DNA of 64,000 bases. Source: Lachnospiraceae bacterium (GTDB taxonomy: Bacteria; Bacillota; Clostridia; Lachnospirales; Lachnospiraceae). Below are positions 51,752-61,236 of this stretch, one piece after another. A program made the translations under genes and the position numbers. The notes beneath the pieces are model-generated. The model saw nothing but the letters and a program-made list of their open reading frames with translations. It did not search any database and had not been told where the DNA came from. The DNA lies in NCBI GenBank assembly GCA_021205755.1, contig JAJPWX010000009.1:1-64000 (forward strand), written 5' to 3'. The number at the start of each line of letters is the position of its first letter. The first letter of the stretch is position 1.

Positions 51752-52348
51752 TCACATATCAATGATATTTCCGTCGATCTCGTCTTTTATCTCTTTGATC
51801 GTCCTGCCGAATTCTTTACCGATTTTCTTCATCCGCCAGGAGGTAAACAGCTCATTCAGCCCGTCTGCGATCAGAATCACACCCACTATGATGATCGCTG
51901 TGGAAGCCGCGTCAAACGGGAAAAACAGCATGAAAATCCCTGCCGCGAGAATCACCGCGGAGAGCGCCATATTCAGGCCCCATGCGGATACATGTGCCTT
52001 TTTCAGCTGCAGAGAGCTTTCCAGACAGTTCACACCGCCGATGATGACAAACACACTCAGAATATAAGTAAGCAGGGTAATGATTGTCCCGGTATGTGTC
52101 ACAGCAAACAGACCAAGGACACATTTGATCACACCGCCGAATAGACTTCCGCTCATCAGAAATCCATACTCCCGGTCGCTGATGTAGCGAATGATGTCGC
52201 CAATGCCGGAAACCAGGATCGCGATCCCAGCGATCAGCGCGATTGTACTGCCTGTCCCGCCCGGATTCAAAACAAACAAAATGCCGATCAGAATCGTTAA
52301 AACAGCATTTACCGTCATATTTACCCGAATTTTCTTAAAAAGTTCCAT
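51752..52348 (-). CDS. DUF308 (HdeD-like) membrane protein
   Basis: A 198-residue protein with six hydrophobic segments in pairs (TVNAVLTILIGILFVLNPGG, IALIAGIAILVSGIGDII, VIKCVLGLFAVTHTG and so on), typical of DUF308, plus a charged C-terminal tail (KKIGKEFGRTIKEIKDEID). In E. coli HdeD is linked with acid resistance; the role here is unknown. The ATG at 52348 has AAAGGAAG upstream. Probably cotranscribed with thiN. Confidence 0.85.
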   Translation of the reverse strand: MELFKKIRVNMTVNAVLTILIGILFVLNPGGTGSTIALIAGIAILVSGIGDIIRYISDREYGFLMSGSLFGGVIKCVLGLFAVTHTGTIITLLTYILSVFVIIGGVNCLESSLQLKKAHVSAWGLNMALSAVILAAGIFMLFFPFDAASTAIIIVGVILIADGLNELFTSWRMKKIGKEFGRTIKEIKDEIDGNIIDM

Positions 52349-52584
52349 ACTGCCGCTTCCTTTCCAGAATTGATGCATTTGCACTCGCCTTTTGCTCGCG
52401 CTTAGTATAGCACGCTGCGCGCTCCTTTTCTACAGACAAATTATTCTTTCTGTCAGGATTTTTGTATTATCGAGCAGGAGGCGGCTTTTCCCCCTGCGCA
52501 TAAATAGAGGGAATCCTCATCTGAGAATTCCCTCCATCTCGTTCATATTTTCTTTTGTCTGTATTCTGAGCAGCCAGCTGCGTC

Positions 52585-53088
52585 CTATTTTTTATTAATC
52601 ATGTCCTGTATAATCACATTGATCTCTTCCGGAGCCCGCCCGATCGCGAACGCCAGCTCTGAATACAGGGCTTCTTCCGCCATCTTGAAGTAACGGTCAT
52701 CTACAGAAGTACTTTTTTTCCCTTCCGAGAGACGTTTCTTTTTTCTCAGATAAATGTTCTTGATAATGCTGACCAGCAACTCCGGGTCACAGCTTTTGAG
52801 CGCTTCTTTGTATTCCTGCTCACGCAGCTTATCATTTGCAATCCAGGCCTCATCAATATCCGGAATTTTCTCAATCACCTGCCATGCCTTCTCTTCACTT
52901 AACACGCCCCGGATTGATGTGCTGTTGGTATCCACCGGAACATAAAGCTTTGCGCCCTGATCCGCCTGCGGAACCAGCAGGTAATACAATCTGTCTTTAT
53001 TCGTGTTCGGCACATCCAGATGTACGATGTCTTCCACCCGGCAGACACCATTGTTGGCCTTTACTACATAATCTCCTACCGAATACAT
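52585..53088 (-). CDS. CarD family transcriptional regulator
   Basis: A 167-residue protein with an N-terminal CarD/TRCF RNA-polymerase-interaction domain (MYSVGDYVVKANNGVCRVEDIVHLDV, about 1-60) and a helical C-terminal part (about 65-167) that in relatives touches promoter DNA. It would tune RNA polymerase open-complex stability. The ATG at 53088 follows AAAGGAG by 8 bases; an in-frame GTG is too close. Stands alone, with a hairpin (52507-52535) downstream. Confidence 0.92.
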   Translation of the reverse strand: MYSVGDYVVKANNGVCRVEDIVHLDVPNTNKDRLYYLLVPQADQGAKLYVPVDTNSTSIRGVLSEEKAWQVIEKIPDIDEAWIANDKLREQEYKEALKSCDPELLVSIIKNIYLRKKKRLSEGKKSTSVDDRYFKMAEEALYSELAFAIGRAPEEINVIIQDMINKK

Positions 53089-53306
53089 TCTGTTCACTCC
53101 TTTAAACCTTCGAAACCAGACAATTACTGGGTTTATTCTACCAGAAAAAAGTGGTTTACGTAAGTATTTTTTTCAGAAAAGAATGCAATTTCAGCAGTTT
53201 TGTGGACATTTTCCGCGCGAATTTTATGCAGTTCGCACAATTACATAGCGCAGCCTTATTCACGAACCCGCGCGAAAGGCTTGCAAAGCGAAAGTTGCCG
53301 ATTCAT

Positions 53307-54749
53307 TTACAGAATCGAATCTTTTTCCCCTTCCATCGCTTTCAGTTTACGGTACATCCAGAGATCAATCGAGATCGCAACAATAAAGGTAATCGCAACT
53401 GCCACCGGCATGGAAATCAGGATACCATAAATTCCGTTTTCAGAACCAAACAGCTGTGTAAATACCCACGGCAGAATGATCACAAGCGGAACTGCAAGGA
53501 CAACCTCACGCAGCAGGGAAAGCAGTGTAGACTGAACTGGCTTGCCTACAGACTGCAGGAAGATAAAGGATGCCTTGCACACACAATCCAGAGGAACCGC
53601 ACAGAGGTAAATCCGGAACGCCACCTTCGCGAAATCATAATACGTCTGCGAGTAGCTGTTTCCGAACATTTTGATCAGCTGTACCGGGAAAAGTTCAAAA
53701 ATCAACAGAAATACGACGCCTACCAGGAACTCATACATCAGCAGTCTTCTCATCAGCTCACGGACACGGTCAAACCGATGCGCACCATAATTGAACCCGC
53801 TGACCGGAATACAGCCGGCGGACATACCTACTACAACCGAGATCATGATCTGGAAAAACTTCATGACGATACCTACCACCGCCATCGGTGTATCGCCTGT
53901 TCCTCCCTCTCCAAAACGGGAAAGAGCGCCATATTTAGAAACCATGTTGTTCATCGCTGCCATAGACAGCACCAGAGAGAACTGGCTCAAAAAGCTCGTA
54001 AAGCCAAGCGGGATAAAATTCTTCATAAGAGAAGCCTTTAGCTTAAAGCTGATCTTCGAGAGCGTGATCTCTTTCATTTTGCACAGATAAACCAGCGAAA
54101 TCACCGCTGTAATCACCTGTCCGGCTACGGTAGCAACCGCCGCGCCCATGACGTCCCATTTCAGAATAAAGATCGCCACCGGGTCAAGGATAATATTGGC
54201 AACCGCACCTGCCAGTGTCGCTGCCATTGCAACCTTCGGACTGCCGTCTGAACGGATAATCGGGTTCATTGCCTGTCCGAACATATAAAACGGGATGCCA
54301 ATCGCAATCCAGGTAAAATAACGTTTCGCATAATTCCTGGTCAGTTCGGAAACCGCGTCCGTAGCGCCAAACATACGGAGAATCGGAGTCATAAAAATGA
54401 GATAAATGAGCATCAGGACAATACCGGAGATGATTGTCAGCACGATCGCATTACCGACAGTGCGGTGTGCGCGATCCTTATCCCCGCTGCCCAGACTGAT
54501 ACTTACATAAGAGCATGCACCATCTCCGATCATAGTCGCAATCGCCAGTGCCAGAACAGTCAGCGGAAAAACAATGGAGGTTGCGCCGTTTCCTTCCGCG
54601 CCGACACCCCAGCCAATGTAAATCTGATCGACGATATTGTAAAGAGCCGCTACCAAAAGTGAAATAATGCATGGAATCGCATAATTCAGCATCGTTTTCC
54701 CGATTGGGGCGGTCGTCAGATCCAGTTCGCCCGTTTTCTTTTCAGACAT
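53307..54749 (-). CDS. MATE family efflux transporter
   Basis: A 480-residue transporter with about 12 helices in two homologous halves. Family features: APIGKTMLNYAIPCIISLLVAALYNIVDQIYIG, SLGSGDKDRAHRTVGNA, FGQAMNPIIRSDGSPKVAMAATLAGAVANIILDP and GCIPVSGFNYGAHRFDRV. It exports cationic drugs or metabolites by Na+ or H+ exchange. The hairpin array at 54796-54962 lies directly upstream of its promoter region. Confidence 0.94.
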   Translation of the reverse strand: MSEKKTGELDLTTAPIGKTMLNYAIPCIISLLVAALYNIVDQIYIGWGVGAEGNGATSIVFPLTVLALAIATMIGDGACSYVSISLGSGDKDRAHRTVGNAIVLTIISGIVLMLIYLIFMTPILRMFGATDAVSELTRNYAKRYFTWIAIGIPFYMFGQAMNPIIRSDGSPKVAMAATLAGAVANIILDPVAIFILKWDVMGAAVATVAGQVITAVISLVYLCKMKEITLSKISFKLKASLMKNFIPLGFTSFLSQFSLVLSMAAMNNMVSKYGALSRFGEGGTGDTPMAVVGIVMKFFQIMISVVVGMSAGCIPVSGFNYGAHRFDRVRELMRRLLMYEFLVGVVFLLIFELFPVQLIKMFGNSYSQTYYDFAKVAFRIYLCAVPLDCVCKASFIFLQSVGKPVQSTLLSLLREVVLAVPLVIILPWVFTQLFGSENGIYGILISMPVAVAITFIVAISIDLWMYRKLKAMEGEKDSIL

Positions 54750-54795
54750 AAAAAACCCTTCCTTTTCTTATAGTGTTCATTTTTGAGTGCAATCG

Positions 54796-54962
54796 GATAG
54801 GGGACGCATATTTCCCCTATCCGCCCGCGCGGCCGGGTGTGGCTTTAGCCGCTAGACTCCTTACCCGGCCCTGCGATCGAGTAGGAGGCGGCTTGACGGC
54901 TCCTACTCGCCCGCGCGGGCTGCGTCTGGCATCAGCCAGAAAAATCCTTACGCAGCCCTGCG
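54796..54962. repeat. tandem array of covarying hairpins
   Basis: Two copies of a two-hairpin module. Order: stem GATAGGGGA/TCCCCTATC; spacer CGCCCGCGCGG; stem CCGGGT/ACCCGG with inner GGCT/AGCC; spacer CCCTGCGATCG; stem AGTAGGAG/CTCCTACT; spacer CGCCCGCGCGGG; stem CTGCGT/ACGCAG with inner GGC/GCC; CCCTGCG. Stem sequences differ between copies but stay complementary, while spacers are nearly identical. This points to selection for structure. Confidence 0.8.
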
Positions 54963-54965
54963 CAT

Positions 54966-55012
54966 AAAAAAAGAACGCAAACCCGAAACCCGGTTTTACG
55001 CTCTTTCTAAAA
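54966..55012 (-). terminator. terminator of the SH3 lipoprotein gene
   Basis: GAGCGTAAAACC pairs with GGGTTTGCGTTC, then seven T on the minus strand. The bases 55013-55194 show no further feature. Confidence 0.85.
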
Positions 55013-55194
55013 GTTCCTCGACTCACCCTGTGAATTGGAACCATATGCCACTCGGTTCAATGCATATTATAAGAAGAAACCGTTCAAAAGTCAAGCTTCC
55101 TTTCCGGTAGAAAATAAGTCAGATTTTGAACTTTTCTTCGGCATTTTTGCAATACTTACATCTGAGCAGAAATTCTGCATAACCCGCCGTTCTG

Positions 55195-56721
55195 TCAGTG
55201 CCCCGTCACCGCCGTCGCGTAAAGGGAACCGCTCGCTGTCGACTGTGAATAGTCAATCGTGGCTGTGATGTACAGCCCCTCCGTCAGCCCGCTCGAATTC
55301 AGCGAAGCGTTCGCGTAATTGATAGAATATGTAACGCCATCATCCCCGGCAATCAGAAGCGTATCCGACGTCACTGCTGTAATCGTCCCGCTTACCACCC
55401 CTGTCGTAGAAGTCGAAGTAGAAGAAGAGGAACTGGTAGATTCTGTGCTCTCTGTACTCTCCGTCGACGTTGTTTGCGTAGAAGAAACATAAGCTTTGGA
55501 AATATAGCCGGTCACACCATCTACGGTCACAATATACCAGTTGTCCGTCTCACCGGTCACGGTCACTGCCGCCCCGGAAGCCACAGTACCGGTCACGCTG
55601 CTGCTCGTACTCGGCTGGGAGCGAAGATTCACGGCTGTCGTCGTATAGAACGTATAGGATGAGCCATAGGTAATCTCACTTCCAAGCTCTGCAGAAGTCA
55701 TCGCGGAATCCTTACTCTCCGTCTCTTCACTATCACTATCCGTGGTCGTCTCCGGTGCGGTGCTTACCAGATAAGCTTTGTTGATATAACCCACAGAGCC
55801 GCTCACGCTGACCCGGAACCATTTTGATGTCTCGCCTGTAACCGATACGGAACTGCCCGCCGTCAGAGAGCCAATCCGCTCCGCCTCTGTACTCGGATAC
55901 TGCCGGATGTTCACATTCGTCGATGCATATAAGGTCGCACTCGTGGAATAAGCAGTCAGCGTCGAAAGCTCCTCGCTCCATGCCTCATCCTCATCGTCCT
56001 CATCATCGTTTTCCTCTTCCGTCTCCGTCTCTGACTCAGAAGTACCGTTATTTTCCACTGTTCCAGGCAGAACGCTGAAAATGCTGGTGCGATCCAGCAC
56101 GGTAAAACTCTCTACCGCATCCTGCACATCAGAAAGGAGGGACAGGTCATCCTCGGTCACTGTGCCGCTGATCACATACGCAGAATCTCCATCCGCAGAT
56201 AAAAGCGCATAGGTAACTGAATAAGACCACATACTTGTCGATAAATTATACTGCACAACATACTCATAAGTAACTACCGTTGACGAGCTGCGTTCCTCAA
56301 ATAAGAGGATCTCGAACGCGTCCTCTTCCGGGTACTGCCCCGCCAGTGTCTCCTCAAGAGCTTCCTCCGACTCCGAAACTGAGATATTCTTCATAGAATC
56401 CTCATCCGAAGCATGTACAATATTGATCATCGCATCTGACCCAGAAGCAAATACCCGCATCTCATCAATATCCTGCGTAACCTTCCAGGTACTGTCCGGC
56501 AATATAATCCGAATCGACACATCCTCCGAGATATAGACGACATCCGTCTCAAACTCCGTTTCTGTCTCGGTTTCCGTCTCAGTCTCCGTTTCCGTCTCGG
56601 TCTCTGTCTCAGACTCTGTTTCACTATTTTTTTCTAGAAGCTGGCAGCCTGATGTAAATACGGCGATCGCCAGGGCGAGCATCAGATAAATCAATACTGC
56701 TCTCTTTCTTCTGTCTAACAT
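55195..56721 (-). CDS. lipoprotein with two bacterial SH3 domains
   Basis: A 508-residue surface lipoprotein. The lipobox is FTSGC (cysteine near residue 26), followed by a Glu-Thr repeat (about 30-55), a mixed domain of about 170 residues that I do not recognise, and an acidic linker. Two SH3b domains come next (YASTNVNIRQYPSTEAERIGSL and YTTTAVNLRSQPSTSSSVTGTV), then a Ser/Thr-rich linker and a C-terminal beta domain (about 440-508). SH3b domains bind peptidoglycan. The ATG at 56721 has GGAGG upstream; a longer frame has no ribosome site and hides the lipobox. Confidence 0.85.
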   Translation of the reverse strand: MLDRRKRAVLIYLMLALAIAVFTSGCQLLEKNSETESETETETETETETETETETEFETDVVYISEDVSIRIILPDSTWKVTQDIDEMRVFASGSDAMINIVHASDEDSMKNISVSESEEALEETLAGQYPEEDAFEILLFEERSSSTVVTYEYVVQYNLSTSMWSYSVTYALLSADGDSAYVISGTVTEDDLSLLSDVQDAVESFTVLDRTSIFSVLPGTVENNGTSESETETEEENDDEDDEDEAWSEELSTLTAYSTSATLYASTNVNIRQYPSTEAERIGSLTAGSSVSVTGETSKWFRVSVSGSVGYINKAYLVSTAPETTTDSDSEETESKDSAMTSAELGSEITYGSSYTFYTTTAVNLRSQPSTSSSVTGTVASGAAVTVTGETDNWYIVTVDGVTGYISKAYVSSTQTTSTESTESTESTSSSSSTSTSTTGVVSGTITAVTSDTLLIAGDDGVTYSINYANASLNSSGLTEGLYITATIDYSQSTASGSLYATAVTGH

Positions 56722-56830
56722 TTTATTCCTCCAATCGGGAATGGGAAATCCTCTTCTTCTGCACACCAGATGTATTACGAATGGCACCGCAGCTCCGCAT
56801 AGAAAATGATTCAAGACCATACCGAAGTCT

Positions 56831-56859
56831 ATCATACCACGACCTTCCAACTTCTGCAA
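56831..56859 (-). promoter_or_regulatory. promoter of the SH3 lipoprotein gene
   Basis: On the minus strand: TTGCAG (56854-56859), 17 bases, TATGAT (56831-56836). It gives a leader of about 100 bases. The rest of the 56722-57069 spacer holds only a weak AAGCC/GGCTT hairpin near 57045-57062, after the pepV stop. Confidence 0.65.
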
Positions 56860-57069
56860 GTCACATGCTCTCAAATCCGTCAATGTTATCAGAAACGTAA
56901 AATTTTCGTAATATTTCTTTTAGGCAATAACACCAAACAAAAGAGCTTTCTGTCCAATAAAAAAGTTCGGAAAACTGCCCCGTCAAACGAAAAAACGAGA
57001 GTATACACCCCCGTTCTTCCTCTATCACTGTCTTCCTACGCTCCGTCAAAAGCCGTGGCTTCTGCAGCG

Positions 57070-58626
57070 TTACAGGTCATTACAGATCCGTATGGCCGCG
57101 TCCGCAAAAATCTTCGCACTCATTACCAGTGTGTCAATCATCATGAACTCATCGTCTCCGTGCATATGATTGTCAACGTCCGGCGTTCCGCAGCCAAAAG
57201 CCACGCCGCGCTCCAGCCCGTGCACATAGGTGCCGCCGCCGGTTGAAAGAGGTTCTCCTTTGATGCCCGAATAGCGCTCATAGCTTTCCAGCAGAATCTT
57301 TACAAATTGTGAATCTCCCGGCACGCAATGCGGCTTTGACATCGGTGTATCTTCCATCTCCAGTCCTGCCGCCCGGAGCGCTTCCATGAGCGGACGTCTG
57401 GTATTCTCCTCCGTACATCCAATCGGCAGACGTGCGTCAAATGTTCCGCTTAAACGCTCCGGCGTATAATCCAGAACACTAAAACACAGCGTCACCGCAC
57501 CGGAATTTGCATCCTCCCGATAGACACCGGCTGCCCTGCCACAGGTATCCTCATATGGGAAAAGCTTTTCCAGTGCCAAAAGTGCCTTTATACCAGCATT
57601 TCCACTATCTTCACAGGATGCCCCGTCAAACAGCTTTGATACCAGGCGAAGCGACGCAGTCAGTGCGTTCTTCCCCTCCTGCGGAGTCGAAGCATGTGCA
57701 GAAACCCCGCGGGCGTCAATTCTGAGGGCATTTCCAGACTTCTTTTCTGTTTTATCGGTACCGTCTTTTTCTATCTGAGCTCCATCGGCAGTCCCTGTTT
57801 CCGTCAGGCAGCTGATTTCAAAAGCAACCCCCGTCTCCTTTGTCGTCTCTTTCGCGGCAAGACGCACAGTCTCTTCACCCAGCCCCTCCAGTTCAAGCAC
57901 TGCCCGGCCCGGAACAACATTTGCCTTATCCCCGCTCTTCAAAAGCAGGACACACGGCTGCTCATCAGAGAACTTCGCGTGAAAGCTTGCCGCCAGACGC
58001 CCTTTTTCAATATTAATCACCGGGAACTCCGCATCCGGCGTAAAAGTATATGGTGCCTCCTTCTCGATCCCATAATAATACTTAAGATCGCTAGAACCAC
58101 ATTCTTCATCGGATCCCAGCACCAGACGGATCCCTTTTTTCATCGGGATACCAAGCTCACGGATAGCGCGAAGCGCATATAACGCCGCAATCGCAGGTCC
58201 TTTGTCATCCGATGTACCGCGTCCGTAGATTCTGCCATCCACCACCTTTGGCTCAAACGGCTGTGTCACCGTCCAGTCCTCTGTCACTGGCACGACATCC
58301 AGATGCGCCAGAATATCCAGACCTTTTTCTCCCTGGCAAGGGCAGCCTGTCACCTCTGACATCTTATCATCCGAAGCTGCGTCCACAGCTGTTGCAGCCA
58401 GATCCCCTGTCACTACATAATTCTCATAATTTTTCACATCCAGCCCATAGCGCTGCATCAGCTCCTGCGCTGCCGCAATCGCCGCCGCCGGTCCGGCCCC
58501 AAACGGCTTACCATCCTCCGCCTGGCCTTTCTGGCTGTCAATCCGCACCAGCGTCTTCAAATCTTCCAGCATCTCTTCTTTTTTGCTGTCAATGTAGGCA
58601 TCTATTTTTTCTTTATATGAATGCAT
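57070..58626 (-). CDS. pepV: Sapep/PepV-type Mn/Zn-dependent dipeptidase (M20)
   Basis: A 518-residue cytosolic dipeptidase. Metal motifs are DILAHLDVVPV, GRGTSDDKGPAIAALYAL, LGSDEECGSSD, TPDAEFPVINIEKG and a C-terminal FGCGTPDVDNHMHGDDEF. GGGTYVHGLERGVAFG is typical of PepV. Two polar inserts are visible, near 85-110 (AVDAASDDKMSEVTG) and 275-300 (ETGTADGAQIEKDGTDKTEKK). It would split Xaa-dipeptides brought in by peptide transport. GGAGCGACAAAC lies before the ATG. Confidence 0.93.
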   Translation of the reverse strand: MHSYKEKIDAYIDSKKEEMLEDLKTLVRIDSQKGQAEDGKPFGAGPAAAIAAAQELMQRYGLDVKNYENYVVTGDLAATAVDAASDDKMSEVTGCPCQGEKGLDILAHLDVVPVTEDWTVTQPFEPKVVDGRIYGRGTSDDKGPAIAALYALRAIRELGIPMKKGIRLVLGSDEECGSSDLKYYYGIEKEAPYTFTPDAEFPVINIEKGRLAASFHAKFSDEQPCVLLLKSGDKANVVPGRAVLELEGLGEETVRLAAKETTKETGVAFEISCLTETGTADGAQIEKDGTDKTEKKSGNALRIDARGVSAHASTPQEGKNALTASLRLVSKLFDGASCEDSGNAGIKALLALEKLFPYEDTCGRAAGVYREDANSGAVTLCFSVLDYTPERLSGTFDARLPIGCTEENTRRPLMEALRAAGLEMEDTPMSKPHCVPGDSQFVKILLESYERYSGIKGEPLSTGGGTYVHGLERGVAFGCGTPDVDNHMHGDDEFMMIDTLVMSAKIFADAAIRICNDL

Positions 58627-58682
58627 ATGTTTGTCGCTCCTATTATATAAATCGGTTCAGGCCTACCTATCTCGAATCACCG

Positions 58683-58744
58683 GTTACAGGTCACACCTGT
58701 AGAGGTAAAAATAAGGTAAATTTGGTCAGGGTGTGACCTGTAAC
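58683..58744. repeat. perfect 15-bp inverted-repeat element
   Basis: GTTACAGGTCACACC (58683-58697) and GGTGTGACCTGTAAC (58730-58744) are exact inverse complements around a 32-base AT-rich loop. A diverged copy lies at 7185-7241. It lies just after the sugar kinase stop, so it may end or protect that message. Confidence 0.8.
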
Positions 58745-58747
58745 GCC

Positions 58748-59686
58748 TTATAACGCCGTCTGCGCCACAAATGCCTCGACCTCATCTCTCGTCGGAAGTG
58801 CCGGAATGCCGCCCATCTTCTGCACACACAGGCCTCCTGAGGCATTTGCGTAGACAAGTGCTTCACGCACCAAATCCTCCGCCAGATCAGAAACCGTCGT
58901 AACGCCGCCAAGCAGCAGTCTGGAAAGGAAACCGCCCCAGGAGGCATCGCCTGCGCCCGTCGCGTCGATGGCTTTCACCTTGTGCCCTGCGACCGTCCCG
59001 GTCTTTCCATCAAAGAAATATCTCGCTCCCTTCGAGCCGAGCGTCTCAATCACGACGGAGATTCCCTGCTCTTTCATCAGATTCGGAATGTTCTCCTCTC
59101 CGCCGACAAAATCCAGTTCCTCGTCGGATACCTTCAACAGATCGACATACGGAAGTACACGGTCTACCACCTCTTTCGCGTCCTCAAAACTCCAGATCAT
59201 CGGACGGTAATTGATGTCATAGCTGACCAGCTTCCCATTTTTCTTTGCCAGATCCATGGCGTGAAAATGGGCGTTCCGGCTGGGGTTCGCCGACATTCCA
59301 AAGGAACCGCAGTGCAGAATCTTTGTATTTTTGATCACTTCTTCATCAATATCTGACGCTTCCAGTAAAATATCCGCGCCCGGCTTGCGCACAAAGGTAA
59401 ACGACCGTTCGCCGCCCTCATAGAGCGTCACGAATGCCAGTGTCGTCACTGCCTCGTCTGTCAGTTCGGGCAGCAGGACTTCCACCTGGTTTTCTTCCAG
59501 AGTCGCCTTCAAAAGCTTTCCGAAATCATCATTGCCCAAACGTCCAAGGAAACCGGTCTTCAGTCCATTCCGCGCAATCGCGATGCATGCATTCGCCGGC
59601 GCGCCGCCCGGATTGCAGACATAGCTTCGTTCCTCTTTCCCCGGTGTAAAATCAATCAGCATTTCTCCCATACAAATGATATCCAT
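58748..59686 (-). CDS. PfkB family sugar kinase, fructokinase-like
   Basis: A 312-residue kinase. Features are MDIICMGEMLIDFTPG, NPGGAPANACIAIARNG, FLGRLGNDDFGKLL, YDINYRPMIW, VIETLGSKGARYFFDG and the anion-hole motif IDATGAGDASWGGFL with the catalytic aspartate. The GGAPANxA and DxNYRP features fit fructokinases. GAGGAGGAACC precedes the ATG. No sucrose or fructan gene is linked. Confidence 0.88.
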   Translation of the reverse strand: MDIICMGEMLIDFTPGKEERSYVCNPGGAPANACIAIARNGLKTGFLGRLGNDDFGKLLKATLEENQVEVLLPELTDEAVTTLAFVTLYEGGERSFTFVRKPGADILLEASDIDEEVIKNTKILHCGSFGMSANPSRNAHFHAMDLAKKNGKLVSYDINYRPMIWSFEDAKEVVDRVLPYVDLLKVSDEELDFVGGEENIPNLMKEQGISVVIETLGSKGARYFFDGKTGTVAGHKVKAIDATGAGDASWGGFLSRLLLGGVTTVSDLAEDLVREALVYANASGGLCVQKMGGIPALPTRDEVEAFVAQTAL

Positions 59687-59767
59687 ATTGGTTCCTCCTC
59701 ATTTATATATTTCCGTTACTGCACGGTTTTCCCTTTTTATGCGTCCTGCATCGAAGTGTAACGCTTT

Positions 59768-61081
59768 TTACTTCTCATGCCGCTCCCGCGGCGCCTTTTT
59801 CGCGTTTTCCAGATTCGTCTGACGGCGATTCTTTACTTCCTCGCTCATCGGCTGAATCTCGCCGGCCGCTTTCAGAGACATCTTTGTCAGCAACGGGCCG
59901 ACCAGCTCATAAATCAAAATGGCAAACAAGGTGATATTGCGGATCAGGGTTCCCTGCTCCCCTAGCTGCTGCGCCGTCACGCACATGCCAAGCGCCACAC
60001 CGGCCTGCGGCAGAAGCGTAATACCGAGATATTTGCAGATGGTATCGCTGCAGTGCGTCCCCTTTGCGGAAAGATATGCGCCAAGATACTTTCCGGCAGA
60101 ACGCGTAATAATATAAATAACGCCGATCAGCACAATCAGTCCATCCCCAAAAACAGAAAGCTCCAGCTCCGCGCCCGAAATCACAAAGAACGCGGCAAAC
60201 AGCGGGCTTGTCCAGCTGTCCGTCTTTGACATAATTTCATCGGAAAGCGGGCAGAGATTGCAGAACACCGTTCCCAGCATCATGCACACCAGCAGCGACG
60301 AAAAGCCGATCGTGACTGGTCCGGCTTCAAACTCCAGCATGGAAAGCGCTGTGGTCAAAAACACAAACGCGATGGACATATTCAAACGGTTCGTATTTGA
60401 ATTAAACAGCTTCTCCAGCTGCGTCAGCAGCCAGCCCATCACTGCTCCGAGCGCCAGAGAGCAAACAATCTCCAGAATCGGATTAACAAAAATAGAGACA
60501 AAATCAAATGTGCCGCTCACCATCGCCCGCGCGATACCAAAGCTTACGGCAAATACCACCAGGCCAACCGCGTCATCCAATGCTACAATCGGCAGCAGCA
60601 GGTCGACCAGAGGACCTTTCGCCTTATACTGCCGCACGACCATCAGGGTAGCCGCCGGGGCAGTCGCCGTAGCAATAGCACCGAGCGTAATCGCCTGTGC
60701 CGGAGTCAGCTTACCATTCGTCGCCGCACTGACCGCCAGCAAAGCCACATCCACGAATAACGTCGCGGTCAGCGCCTGCACAATGCCGATCACCGTCGCC
60801 TGCTTCCCGGTCTTTTTCAGCTGAGACAGCCGGAACTCATTGCCGATCGCAAAGGCAATAAAGCCAAGTGCTACATCCGACACCAGGCTCAGATCTTCTA
60901 CGCTCTCCATCGTCGTAAAGCCGAGACCCGTAATATTAACGCGCCCAAGGCAATACGGTCCAATCAATACGCCCGCCACCAGATACGCCGTCACCGACGG
61001 CAGCTTCAGCGGCTTTAGCACACGGGTCATCAAAAGCCCTGCCAGAATCGCAACCGAAATCGACAGCAATGTGTAAACCAT
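59768..61081 (-). CDS. cation:proton antiporter (CPA2/KefB-type membrane domain)
   Basis: A 437-residue membrane antiporter with 12 to 13 helices. It starts VYTLLSISVAILAGLLMTRVLKPLKLPSVTAYLVAGVLIGPY and has AFAIGNEF, PIVALDDAVGLVVFAV with the conserved paired aspartates, and LLPQAGVALGM. There is no regulatory RCK/TrkA-N domain, only a short basic tail. It likely exchanges Na+ or K+ for protons. The ATG at 61081 is chosen because GGAGGAGA falls inside a longer reading. Confidence 0.9.
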   Translation of the reverse strand: MVYTLLSISVAILAGLLMTRVLKPLKLPSVTAYLVAGVLIGPYCLGRVNITGLGFTTMESVEDLSLVSDVALGFIAFAIGNEFRLSQLKKTGKQATVIGIVQALTATLFVDVALLAVSAATNGKLTPAQAITLGAIATATAPAATLMVVRQYKAKGPLVDLLLPIVALDDAVGLVVFAVSFGIARAMVSGTFDFVSIFVNPILEIVCSLALGAVMGWLLTQLEKLFNSNTNRLNMSIAFVFLTTALSMLEFEAGPVTIGFSSLLVCMMLGTVFCNLCPLSDEIMSKTDSWTSPLFAAFFVISGAELELSVFGDGLIVLIGVIYIITRSAGKYLGAYLSAKGTHCSDTICKYLGITLLPQAGVALGMCVTAQQLGEQGTLIRNITLFAILIYELVGPLLTKMSLKAAGEIQPMSEEVKNRRQTNLENAKKAPRERHEK

Positions 61082-61236
61082 TTTTTCTAACTCTCCTCCC
61101 ATCCCGAAATCCCGGGATATATTCTCTTTCTCTTTTCAGAATGCGCGAAGTACCACACCACAGCTCTGCTGCAATTTTTCCCCGCACAGCCATACAGAAT
61201 TTATTCCACTCTGTTTTCAACCCTGCCCTATAACGC

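Noticed and set aside
54796-54962. CRISPR array
   Set aside because: Units are paired hairpins with nearly constant spacers and only two copies, not identical repeats with unique spacers.
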